Assembly (NCBI GenBank): GCA_017433405.1
Contig: JAFRHH010000087.1
Coordinates: forward strand, 1-37,723
DNA from: Clostridia bacterium
GTDB lineage: Bacteria > Bacillota > Clostridia > Christensenellales > Aristaeellaceae
Reading direction: 5' to 3'
DNA: 37,723 nucleotides
In this document: positions 23,986-32,407 of the stretch, piece after piece
Numbering within the stretch: position 1 is the first letter of the stretch
Layout of the letters: every line of letters begins with the position of its first letter
The notes under the pieces: generated by a model
The model's input: only the letters and a program-made list of their open reading frames with translations
What the model was told of the DNA's origin: nothing
The model's database searches: none
Translations under genes and position numbers: made by a program

Positions 23986-26190
23986 TTGGGCTGGTTTACG
24001 GAACAGCTGGAGCAGCGGAAAAGGCAGGACCAGCAGGATTTCAGCGAGTCCATGGAGCGGATCGCCCAGGCGGTGCTGGGGGACAAATCCGTGGAAAGCA
24101 TGCTGGAGAGCGAAGCGCAGCAGGATTCCAAGGACGATATCGACGCGGTTTTGCGCTATTTTAAGCTGAAGCCCCGGCCGGTACCCGATTCCGTTCAGCA
24201 CTTTGAGGAAAAGCTGGAATACAGCATGCGCCCCTATGGGATCATGTACCGTCGGGTGGAGCTGAAGGAGAACTGGTATCGGGACGCCTACGGCCCCATG
24301 ATCGGGACGCTGAAGGAAAACGGGGCGACGGTGGCCCTTCTGCCTTATGGATACAGCGGGTATTACCGGATCGATCCGGATACGGGAAACAAGATCCGGA
24401 TCACCCGGAGAAACGTGGGAGAGCTTGATACGACGGCTGTCGTCTTCTATCGGCCCCTGCCCCAGCGACGGCTGAAGGTTCCCGATCTGCTCAGATACAT
24501 GTGGCAGTGCGTCAGCATGTCGGATCTGGCGATGCTGGTCGGAATCAGCCTGCTGGTCTCCGTCGTGGGGCTGCTTCTGCCCCGGATTCACATGCTTTTG
24601 ACCGGCATGATCTATGAAAGCGGCCGGGATGACATGCTGATCGGGACGGCGGCCTTTATTCTGGCGACGCTGATTACCTCCTCCATGATCGGAATCTCCC
24701 GCAGCCTGATGTCCAACCGGCTGCAGAACAAGACGGATCTGGGCATGGAAGCCGCGACGATGATGCGGGTGCTGAGCCTGCCCGCCCATTTCTTCCGCCA
24801 GTTCTCCTCCGGTGAGCTGAGCAGCCGTCTCTCCTCGGTCAACCAGCTGGGCATGCTGATCGTGGGGCGGATTCTGTCCGTCGGGGTTACCAGCCTGGCC
24901 TCCCTGGTTTACGTGGGCCAGATCTTTACCATCGCCCCCGCGCTGGCGCTGCCTTCCCTGGGAATCGTCGCGGCGACGACCCTGCTGACGGTGGTCACCA
25001 CCCTCCGGCAGGTGGATTACAGCCGGAGGCTCATGGAGCACGAGGCGAAGCTGGACGGCATGACCTACAGCATGATCAACGGCGTCCAGAAGATCAAGCT
25101 GGCCGGCGCGGAGAAGCGGATGTTCGCCCGCTGGGCCAGAATGTACGCGGCGGGCGCCAAGGTGGAATACAATCCGACGCTGCTGATCCGTCTGAGCTCC
25201 GCCTTCAGCCTGGCGGTGACCGTGGTGGGCAATATGGTGCTGTACTTTCTGGCGGTGCAGAGCGGTGTGACGCCGAGCCAGTATATCGGCTTTTCCGCCG
25301 CCTTTGGCGCGGTCAGCGCCGCCTTCCGGGCCCTGGCGGATATCGCCATGACCGCCTCCACCATCCAGCCGACGCTGGAAATGGCGGAGCCGATCCTCAA
25401 GGCGGAGCCGGAAACCTCCGAGGGCCGGGAGATCATCACCCATCTGAGCGGCAGCATTGAGCTGAACAACGTGTCGTTCCGGTATAATTCAACCATGCCC
25501 TACGTGGTGGATAATCTGAGCCTGAAGATCAGGGCCGGGGAGTATATCGCCCTGGTCGGCCGGACCGGCTGCGGAAAATCGACGCTGGTGCGGCTGATGC
25601 TGGGCTTTGAAACACCGGAAAAGGGCGGCGTTTTCTACGATGGAAAGGACATCAACACCCTGGATCTCCGGAGCCTGAGGCGGAAGATCGGGTCGGTGAC
25701 GCAGGACGGCACGCTGATTCCCGGGGATATCTATTCGAACATCGTGATTTCCGCGCCGGAGCTGACGCTGCAGGAAGCCTGGGAGGCGGCGGAGATGTCC
25801 GGTATCGCGGAGGATATCCGGGAGATGCCCATGGGCATGAATACCATGATCGCGGAGGGGCAGGGCGGTATCAGCGGCGGACAGAAGCAGCGGCTGATGA
25901 TCGCCCGGGCGGTGGCGCCCAAGCCCCGGATTCTGATCTTTGACGAGGCCACCAGCGCCCTGGACAACCTGACACAGAAGAAGGTCAGCGAGGCGCTGGA
26001 CGGCCTGAAGTGCACCCGGATCGTCATCGCCCACCGGCTGAGCACGATTCGCCACTGCGACCGGATTCTTCTCATGGAGGACGGCAGGATCGCCGAAAGC
26101 GGAACCTATGAGGAGCTGATCGCGAAGGGCGGAAAGTTTGCCGAGCTGGTGGAGAGACAGCGGCTGGACACGGGAGATGAATCCGACTGA
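23986..26190 (+). CDS. Second ABC exporter of the NHLM-type system
   Basis: The 734-residue protein has a long N-terminal cytosolic region without the C39 catalytic residues. Six membrane segments (from about 195) and an ATPase follow, with Walker A GRTGCGKST (525-533), ISGGQKQRLMIA and ILIFDEATSALD. This is the layout of the ATP-binding partner in NHLM bacteriocin systems. The start is TTG 23986: AAAGGAGG lies 7 bases before it and the family starts with an MGWF-type sequence. A GTG at 23929 overlapping the previous stop is the alternative. A dispersed repeat lies just after the stop (26198-26216). Confidence 0.88.
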   Translation: MGWFTEQLEQRKRQDQQDFSESMERIAQAVLGDKSVESMLESEAQQDSKDDIDAVLRYFKLKPRPVPDSVQHFEEKLEYSMRPYGIMYRRVELKENWYRDAYGPMIGTLKENGATVALLPYGYSGYYRIDPDTGNKIRITRRNVGELDTTAVVFYRPLPQRRLKVPDLLRYMWQCVSMSDLAMLVGISLLVSVVGLLLPRIHMLLTGMIYESGRDDMLIGTAAFILATLITSSMIGISRSLMSNRLQNKTDLGMEAATMMRVLSLPAHFFRQFSSGELSSRLSSVNQLGMLIVGRILSVGVTSLASLVYVGQIFTIAPALALPSLGIVAATTLLTVVTTLRQVDYSRRLMEHEAKLDGMTYSMINGVQKIKLAGAEKRMFARWARMYAAGAKVEYNPTLLIRLSSAFSLAVTVVGNMVLYFLAVQSGVTPSQYIGFSAAFGAVSAAFRALADIAMTASTIQPTLEMAEPILKAEPETSEGREIITHLSGSIELNNVSFRYNSTMPYVVDNLSLKIRAGEYIALVGRTGCGKSTLVRLMLGFETPEKGGVFYDGKDINTLDLRSLRRKIGSVTQDGTLIPGDIYSNIVISAPELTLQEAWEAAEMSGIAEDIREMPMGMNTMIAEGQGGISGGQKQRLMIARAVAPKPRILIFDEATSALDNLTQKKVSEALDGLKCTRIVIAHRLSTIRHCDRILLMEDGRIAESGTYEELIAKGGKFAELVERQRLDTGDESD

Positions 26191-26197
26191 AACGAAA

Positions 26198-26216
26198 GGG
26201 ACAGATTTTGTCCGCG
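26198..26216 (+). repeat. Dispersed repeat GACAGATTYTGTCCGYG, copy 3
   Basis: GGGACAGATTTTGTCCGCG contains GGACA-GATTT-TGTCC. It is 8 bases after the exporter stop and 88 bases before the peptide start. It matches 5229-5247 and 6916-6934. Confidence 0.6.
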
Positions 26217-26303
26217 AATCGCATAAAAGGATGTCGGAGCGCTGCCATCTTCCCGGAACAGCCGTATATACTGATGAACATTGAGGAAAGGAGGGGCTTA
26301 GCA

Positions 26304-26501
26304 GTGGAAAGGAAGCTGAAGAATCTGTTTGACTTTCAGAGATTCGAAGGCAACAGCAGCCTGCAGGCGGTCATCAACGATGTTCATGCCCGCTACGCGC
26401 TGGCGGAGCTGAGCGACGACGAGCTGACGATGGTCAACGCGGCGGGCGTTCAGGCCATGCAGTCTTCTTATAGAAACGGGATTAAGCCCGAGGACAAGTG
26501 A
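26304..26501 (+). CDS. Small leader-bearing peptide, candidate export substrate
   Basis: The 65-residue product starts at GTG 26304, with AAAGGAGGGG 7 bases upstream. The first half has LFDFQRFEGN and a likely amphipathic helix. Residues 35-48 read ELSDDELTMVNAAG, which follows the double-glycine leader pattern LSxxELxxVxGG with Ala-Gly at the cut. Cleavage after Gly48 by the C39 peptidase would release a 17-residue tail (VQAMQSSYRNGIKPEDK) with no cysteine. It lies directly after the two exporters, and its stop overlaps the sigma factor start (GTGA). It could be a bacteriocin or signal precursor. Because of the coupling to a sigma factor, a regulator of that sigma factor is the main alternative. 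Confidence 0.7.
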   Translation: MERKLKNLFDFQRFEGNSSLQAVINDVHARYALAELSDDELTMVNAAGVQAMQSSYRNGIKPEDK

Positions 26502-27022
26502 TCCTGACGGAAGAGGATCGGGAGAAGATCTATATCGCCTACAGTGGCAAGGTGATGGGATACATCATGGCCCGGGTGCGGCGCCGGGCGGAGGCCGAGG
26601 ATCTGACGGCCGATGTATTCGAAAAGGTCTATCGGAAGATCGGGGAGTATGATCGGACCAAGAGCTCTCTGAGCACCTGGATCTTTACGATTACCCGAAA
26701 CACGCTGATCGACGCCTACCGGAGGCAGCGGCCGACGGAGGAGCTCAGCGAGACGCTTTCGGACGATACTGAGATTGACGAGGAACTCCTGCAGTCGGAG
26801 ACGCTGGGGGAGCTGGCGGATGCCCTGAAGCGGCTGGATCAGGAGCTGAGGGATATTATCGTCCTCCGGTATTACGACGGGAAACCCCTGACGGAGATCG
26901 CCACGCTCATGAACCTGAGCTACGGCGCGATTAAAATCCGCCACCAGAAGGCGCTGAACGAAATCCGCCGGATGCTGAGCGGGGAGGAGCCCGGAAGGGT
27001 GGTTCCCCTGCGGGTGCTGTAA
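26498..27022 (+). CDS. ECF-type RNA polymerase sigma factor
   Basis: This 174-residue sigma factor has region 2 (YIMARVRRRAEAEDLTADVFEKVYRKI...STWIFTITRNTLIDAYRRQ), which binds core polymerase and the -10 element. Region 4 (LDQELRDIIVLRYYDGKPLTEIATLMNLSYGAIKIRHQKAL) is the -35 reader. An acidic linker of about 30 residues joins them. GTG 26498 overlaps the stop of the small peptide by 4 bases; GAGG lies 5 bases upstream. No typical anti-sigma factor gene follows. Its likely targets are in this locus, but I could not find a clear repeated ECF promoter. Confidence 0.88.
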   Translation: MILTEEDREKIYIAYSGKVMGYIMARVRRRAEAEDLTADVFEKVYRKIGEYDRTKSSLSTWIFTITRNTLIDAYRRQRPTEELSETLSDDTEIDEELLQSETLGELADALKRLDQELRDIIVLRYYDGKPLTEIATLMNLSYGAIKIRHQKALNEIRRMLSGEEPGRVVPLRVL

Positions 27023-27028
27023 AAAAAT

Positions 27029-27120
27029 ACACGGGGACGGTCCTTATGTGCTGCAAGAACACATGGGGACGGTCCTTTTGTGCTGTGAGGACAACACACG
27101 GGGACGGCTCTTCTGTTCTG
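27029..27120 (+). repeat. Three direct copies of a GGGGACGG-type repeat
   Basis: Copies at 27029-27050, 27058-27082 and 27094-27120 share the core ACACGGGGACGGTCCTT followed by a GTG- or CTG-rich end. They lie just after the sigma factor stop. An inverted copy sits at 31094-31120. Such interspersed GGGGACGG repeats are, from memory, common in Clostridia and often found near IS200-like (REP-associated) transposases; no transposase is present here. Confidence 0.75.
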
Positions 27121-27169
27121 AATTCAGAGCTGGACATGACGGGGAGACGAAGAAAGGATCATCTGAATC

Positions 27170-28897
27170 ATGGCAAATCATCCGCTCAGCATCCTTTTTC
27201 CGGATCAGGACCGGGTCGTTTATCAGACCGTTCCGGAGGAGACCTGGCACAATCTGGGGCTGGACACCCTGGTTGGCCAGGTGGCTCAGAAGCCTTCGGA
27301 GATTCCGCTGCTGCAGCGGGTGATGACCAGCCTGACAGCCGATCCCGGGGTCAGCCGCTTCCGGAGCGAGGTGTTCCAGGATCTCCTGGCGAATCCGAAG
27401 ATCCGGAATCAGCTGATGGAGCTGCTGGAAAAGGTTCGGATGTTCTACGATTACGGCGTGGTGCGGCGGCATACGGCGGACGAGGCGGGACTCTGGGATC
27501 TGATGCACCGCCTGGAGGAATACCATGATTATATCCTGACGGTGGAATCCATCCAGGCCTGTCTCACGGACCAGCAGATTACGTCGGAAGGTCTGATCCG
27601 CCTGCGGGACGAGGTCCGCGGGATCTATGAAAGCCATGCGTTTGCCGCCCTCCGGCAGGATGTGGAGGCCCTGCGGGTCTCCGCCTCGAAAGTTCAGAGC
27701 CTGACCGTGGGAATCAACCTCAATGACCGGTTCGAAGCGGTCAGCATGGGGCTGGTCTCCGTGAACGCCAGGCCTTTTACCCGTTCCGGGCTGCTGAAGC
27801 ATTTCGCGGCGGCCCTGTCGGCGAAGGACGACGTTTCCCCGGATGCGGAGTGGAACGGAAGCCTGTCGTATCAGCCGGCAGAACCGCTTTCCGCAGTCTC
27901 GGGCATGGAGCGCCTTGCGAAAACCGGCATGGTCATGCGCAATCCCCTGATCGGGCTTACGCTGGCATCCATCTCCAGGGAGGACGGATCCGCGGACGCG
28001 CCTCATCAGATGGACAGCGCCGCTTCCCAGCTGGTTTCCAGGCTGGTGCGAAAGCTGAAGGATACCCTGGGGAAGTATATGAACACGAGCGTTCGGGAGA
28101 TCGCGGATCTGATTCCGGAGCTGCTTTTCTACGTCCGCTGGGCGGAATTTATCGAATCCTGCCGGGAGCGGGGCTGGGTGTTTTCCCGGCCCCGGGTGCG
28201 GGAGGGCTCCGGGGAAGCGCCAGGCATGGAGGCCCGGGGCTTTTACAACCTGAAGCTCATGGGTTCCGTCTCTCCGGCGGAGGCGGTGACCAACGATCTG
28301 TGCTTTGACGGAGAGAAGCGCGTCTATCTGCTGACGGGGGCCAACCGGGGCGGCAAAACCACCGTGACGCAGGCGGTCGGCCAGCTGTTTCTGCTGGCGC
28401 AAAGCGGCGTCTCCGTTCCCGCGGCGTCATTTTCCTTCGATCCGGCCGATCAGGTGCTGACGCATTTCCCCGCGGACGAAGACCGAACCCTGGATCTGGG
28501 GCGGCTGGGGGAGGAGTGCCAGCGGTTCCGGGAGCTTTACGCACAGAGCACCGAGCGGAGCCTGCTGCTTTTGAACGAAACCTTTTCGACGACATCCTTC
28601 GAGGAAGGGTATTACATCGCGGTGGACGCGGTTCGCGCGATCCTCCGGCGTGGCGCCCGTACGATCTATAATACGCATATGCATAACCTGGCTCAAAATC
28701 TGGATTCCGCCATCAACACGGAGGATTCGGCCGCGAAGGCCGTATCGCTGACCGCGGAAACCCGGGAGGGCCGGTCTACCTTCCGGATACGGATCGGCCC
28801 GCCGGAAGGCAAATCCTATGCCCGCGGCATTGCGGAAAAATACGGCGTCACCTATGAGGCGCTGACGCAGGACAGCTCCACTGCGAGGAAGGAATGA
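27170..28897 (+). CDS. MutS-related P-loop ATPase
   Basis: This 575-residue protein contains the core/lever and ATPase regions of the MutS family but neither the mismatch-binding N-terminal domain nor a MutS2-type Smr nuclease. Walker A is LTGANRGGKTT (Gly390-Thr398 region). The following QLFLLAQSGVSVPA and the late YNTHMHNLA are MutS-like. The Walker B strand reads LLLLNETF: Asn469 stands where MutS has Asp, while Glu470 is kept. A start at 27170 is supported by AAAGGA some 12 bases upstream. The next gene starts 1 base after the stop. The role is unknown; mismatch repair is unlikely. Confidence 0.75.
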   Translation: MANHPLSILFPDQDRVVYQTVPEETWHNLGLDTLVGQVAQKPSEIPLLQRVMTSLTADPGVSRFRSEVFQDLLANPKIRNQLMELLEKVRMFYDYGVVRRHTADEAGLWDLMHRLEEYHDYILTVESIQACLTDQQITSEGLIRLRDEVRGIYESHAFAALRQDVEALRVSASKVQSLTVGINLNDRFEAVSMGLVSVNARPFTRSGLLKHFAAALSAKDDVSPDAEWNGSLSYQPAEPLSAVSGMERLAKTGMVMRNPLIGLTLASISREDGSADAPHQMDSAASQLVSRLVRKLKDTLGKYMNTSVREIADLIPELLFYVRWAEFIESCRERGWVFSRPRVREGSGEAPGMEARGFYNLKLMGSVSPAEAVTNDLCFDGEKRVYLLTGANRGGKTTVTQAVGQLFLLAQSGVSVPAASFSFDPADQVLTHFPADEDRTLDLGRLGEECQRFRELYAQSTERSLLLLNETFSTTSFEEGYYIAVDAVRAILRRGARTIYNTHMHNLAQNLDSAINTEDSAAKAVSLTAETREGRSTFRIRIGPPEGKSYARGIAEKYGVTYEALTQDSSTARKE

Positions 28898-28898
28898 A

Positions 28899-30827
28899 AT
28901 GAAAAAAATCTTTACGGTGGACGATTTGATGGTGGCCGTCATCGCGGCTCTGGGGTATGGCTTCGGGTATGCGCTGGCGAAGCGCTGGGGGTGGCCGGAG
29001 GCGGCGTGCGTGGCAGCGTGCCTGGCCCTCGGAATGGGGCTTGAGGAGGCCACGGGCAGGATTATCTTCAGCAAAGCCGTACAGCGGAAGAGGACGAACC
29101 GGGTGCTTGCCTATGCCGTTATCCTGCTCATTTTTCTGGCGGCCCAGGCTGTTTCTGTCCGGTGGCTGGGGGAGTCCATGCTGAAAACGGTGCAGGAAGA
29201 GGTCATTTTCACGGCTGGCTTCGCCGTGCTCGGCCTGATCGTCAACCTGATCCTTCGCTGGATTCGCGCCAGAAGGATTCGCGAGCGCTATGGGGACGGA
29301 GAAGAGGGCTTTGCCTTCGACCTGACGCGGGAGGAGCAGGCGGAAACCGACAGGCGAAATCGGCGGATTCAGGGCGAATATGATGCCAGCCTTGCTGTAA
29401 AAACAAGGACGGGCATCTATGTCGGGGAAAGAAATCATTCCATACTGACCTATCTGGGAATCCCCTACGCAAAGCCGCCGGTGGGGGAACTGAGATGGAA
29501 GGCGCCCGAGCCGCTCCCGGCCTCAGCGGATGTATTTGAAGCGGTGCACTTCGGCGCTTCGGCCATCCAGGTCGACCATAGGGGCTCGATTGAAAAGACG
29601 CTCAGGCAGAGCGAGGACTGCCTGACGCTGAACATCGGCGTCGGAGATGCAAAGAACAAAAAACCAAAGCCGGTGCTGGTGCTGTTTCACCACGGCGATT
29701 TTGCGTACGGAGGCGCTGTCGATCCCCTGCAGTATGGGAGCGCTTTTCTGGAGAAGCATCCGGATACCGTGTTCGTCAGTTTTAATTATCGTCTCGGCCT
29801 TTTCGGGTTTATCGATTTTACGGAGGTTCCCGGCGGAGAGGCTTATCCGGATGCTCTGAATCTGGGGCTTCTGGATCAGATTGCGGCGCTCGAATGGATC
29901 CGGGAAAACATCGCGGCCTTTGGCGGCGATCCTGATCGGATCACGGTTCTTGGCTTCGAGGCCGGGGCGCTGTCCATTCTGCTGCTGGCCGCCAGCGAGC
30001 GGGCGAGGGGCCTCTTCCGGAGGGCGTTCGTCTTCAGCGGCAACCCGGAGGAAGCATACGATACGCCGGAGGCGTCCAGAGCGCTGGCCGCGGAGCTTTT
30101 GAAGGAAACAGGGACCTCCACGATGGAGGAGCTGCGGCTGCTGAGTACGGCGACCCTGAAGGACGCGGCTCAGAAGCTCTGGCGGAAGCTGTCCGCGCCG
30201 ACCTGTGACGGGAGGCTGATCCCGTCGGACGTTCTTCGCGCGTACCGGGAGGGAAAGGCAGCAGGGATCGATTTCATCATCGGTTTCCCGGGAAATGAAA
30301 CACAGATCTGGCGCTCCGTGATCGGGGAGCGGCCCTATCGGGAAATGATCGCCTCGGCCGTGGCGGACATGCAAAGCCAGACGGACGGTTCCGGTGCCAA
30401 GGCCATCCGGGAGGCGGGCGGGGCGCGGGCCTCCGCCGCGGACGACCCGGAAGCGGGATCGAAGATTGTCGAGCGATGGAATGCGCTGGGCATTTACCGC
30501 GGCGCGGTCAGCCTGAATGAGGGCGGGAACAAGATACATCTCCTGTTCTGGAACGAAAAACCGCTGATTGAAAAGCTGGGCTCAGGCACGATCGACGTGG
30601 CGGCCGTCCTGCTTGGAAACAGGGAAGCGCTGGAGATGTACGGCAATGTGATGGATCAGGATCTGTCAGAGATTCTTCAGCTTTTTCTGCATAAGTTTAT
30701 CGGCGGAGAAGCCCTGCGGCTGTACCACAACGAGATCCGAGGCGTAGACGCCCTGAACTGGAAGGCGTTTCCGGCAGCCCTCTTCATTTCGGACGGAATC
30801 ATCCGGTGCGGCGCTTTGAAACAATGA
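28899..30827 (+). CDS. Membrane-anchored carboxylesterase-type B homologue, probably inactive
   Basis: The 642-residue protein has three or four N-terminal membrane segments (residues 7-125). A type-B carboxylesterase domain from about 170 follows: YLGIPYAKPPVGELRWKAPEP, SEDCLTLNI, FVSFNYRLGLFGF and AALEWIRENIAAFGGDPDRITVLG. The nucleophile elbow, normally GESAG, reads GFEAG, so Ser is replaced by Glu354. The oxyanion loop HGGG reads HHGDF (265-268). The C-terminal part is also diverged. It is likely a non-catalytic binding or scaffold protein. The frame is intact, so it is not a decayed gene. It is coupled to the MutS-like gene (1-base gap); the pair is enclosed by the GGGGACGG repeats. Confidence 0.72.
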   Translation: MKKIFTVDDLMVAVIAALGYGFGYALAKRWGWPEAACVAACLALGMGLEEATGRIIFSKAVQRKRTNRVLAYAVILLIFLAAQAVSVRWLGESMLKTVQEEVIFTAGFAVLGLIVNLILRWIRARRIRERYGDGEEGFAFDLTREEQAETDRRNRRIQGEYDASLAVKTRTGIYVGERNHSILTYLGIPYAKPPVGELRWKAPEPLPASADVFEAVHFGASAIQVDHRGSIEKTLRQSEDCLTLNIGVGDAKNKKPKPVLVLFHHGDFAYGGAVDPLQYGSAFLEKHPDTVFVSFNYRLGLFGFIDFTEVPGGEAYPDALNLGLLDQIAALEWIRENIAAFGGDPDRITVLGFEAGALSILLLAASERARGLFRRAFVFSGNPEEAYDTPEASRALAAELLKETGTSTMEELRLLSTATLKDAAQKLWRKLSAPTCDGRLIPSDVLRAYREGKAAGIDFIIGFPGNETQIWRSVIGERPYREMIASAVADMQSQTDGSGAKAIREAGGARASAADDPEAGSKIVERWNALGIYRGAVSLNEGGNKIHLLFWNEKPLIEKLGSGTIDVAAVLLGNREALEMYGNVMDQDLSEILQLFLHKFIGGEALRLYHNEIRGVDALNWKAFPAALFISDGIIRCGALKQ

Positions 30828-31010
30828 AATACCGGGAGCAGTTCTGTGGAACAATGATCATCCGAGCGGACTTCTCTGCATGAACGACGCAAAAGCGCAT
30901 GGCTCGGTGCGAGAGGCAACAGAACGGTCGGTGCGTAAGACTGAAAAACAGCCCGCCTGCCAGGATGCAAAGGAATCATAGGCAAAAGAATCATAGGGAC
31001 GAGGACATCA
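30828..31010. other. Intergenic stretch without a recognisable gene
   Basis: Together with the terminator and repeat that follow, this makes a 300-base gap between the esterase homologue and the oxidoreductase operon. Only a short doubled GAATCATAGG-like block (about 30970-31000) stands out. No promoter or RNA gene is seen. Confidence 0.5.
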
Positions 31011-31039
31011 AAAAGAACCGGCTGGGTTACAGCCGGTTC
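31011..31039 (-). terminator. Rho-independent terminator of the 2-oxoacid oxidoreductase operon
   Basis: GAACCGGCTG pairs perfectly with CAGCCGGTTC around a 5-base loop. Read on the minus strand it is followed by a T-run (CTTTTT). It lies about 90 bases beyond the stop of the gamma subunit gene. It may also stop plus-strand transcription weakly. Confidence 0.8.
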
Positions 31040-31093
31040 CGGTTATTCAGGGAGGGGTGCTGAAGCTGCGGGCTTCTTCCCGGGGCTGAGCCG

Positions 31094-31120
31094 AACACAA
31101 AAGGACCGTCCCCGTGTGTT
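31094..31120 (-). repeat. Inverted copy of the GGGGACGG-type repeat
   Basis: On the minus strand it reads AACACACGGGGACGGTCC followed by TTTTGTGTT, nearly the same as the copies at 27029-27120 but in opposite orientation. It lies between the gamma subunit gene and its terminator. With the left copies it encloses the MutS-like and esterase-like genes. Confidence 0.75.
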
Positions 31121-31127
31121 CGTGCGT

Positions 31128-31664
31128 TCAGCCGACGGCCGCGGCGCCCCGTTCCATGGCCTGGCGGTTGATCGGGAGCAGATGCTCCTTCTTCGGGCCG
31201 AAGGTGGCCTTCAGGGCTTCCATGGCGGAATCGATGGAGACGACCCCCGTCTTCTTCAGGATGGCGCCGAGCATGACCATGTTCGCGGTCCGGGCGTTCC
31301 CCAGCTCCTCGGCGATGCCGTTGCAGTCCACCGGGATGGCGGTGATATCGTCCCGGTCCGGCGTGATGTCGATCAGGGAGGAGTTGTACAGCATGACGCC
31401 GCCCTTTTCCATGGCGGGGGTGAACTTGATCATGCTGGGCTTGTTCATGATGACCGCGAAGGGAATTTCCGTCACCAGCGGAGATCCGATGGGCTCATCG
31501 GAGATGACGACGGCGCAGTTGGCCTCGCCGCCGCGCATTTCGGGGCCGTAGGAAGGCATCCAGGAGACGTTCATCCCCTCATGCATGGCCGCCTTGGCCA
31601 GCAGCTGGCCGATCAGCAGCACGCCCTGGCCTCCGAATCCGGCAATCAGAAACTGAGCTTCCAT
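31128..31664 (-). CDS. 2-oxoacid:ferredoxin oxidoreductase, gamma subunit
   Basis: This 178-residue subunit of the pyruvate/2-oxoacid ferredoxin oxidoreductase family carries the catalytic gamma domain. The N-terminal FLIAGFGGQGVLLIGQLLAKAA and SYGPEMRGGEANCAVVISDEPIGSP are the family marks. It is the last gene of the operon delta-alpha-beta-gamma on the minus strand. AAGGAGG precedes the start; the gap to the beta subunit is 3 bases. Confidence 0.92.
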   Translation of the reverse strand: MEAQFLIAGFGGQGVLLIGQLLAKAAMHEGMNVSWMPSYGPEMRGGEANCAVVISDEPIGSPLVTEIPFAVIMNKPSMIKFTPAMEKGGVMLYNSSLIDITPDRDDITAIPVDCNGIAEELGNARTANMVMLGAILKKTGVVSIDSAMEALKATFGPKKEHLLPINRQAMERGAAAVG

Positions 31665-31667
31665 GGC

Positions 31668-32405
<738 letters not shown>

Positions 32406-32407
32406 GT

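Noticed and set aside
26243-26290. ECF promoter (GGAAC plus downstream CGT-like element) before the small peptide
   Set aside because: GGAAC is present at 26254 but no convincing -10 at the right distance, and no second copy before the other genes of the locus.
27029-31120. Complete transposon
   Set aside because: The repeats are short and unequal in number, no transposase lies between them and no target duplication is visible.
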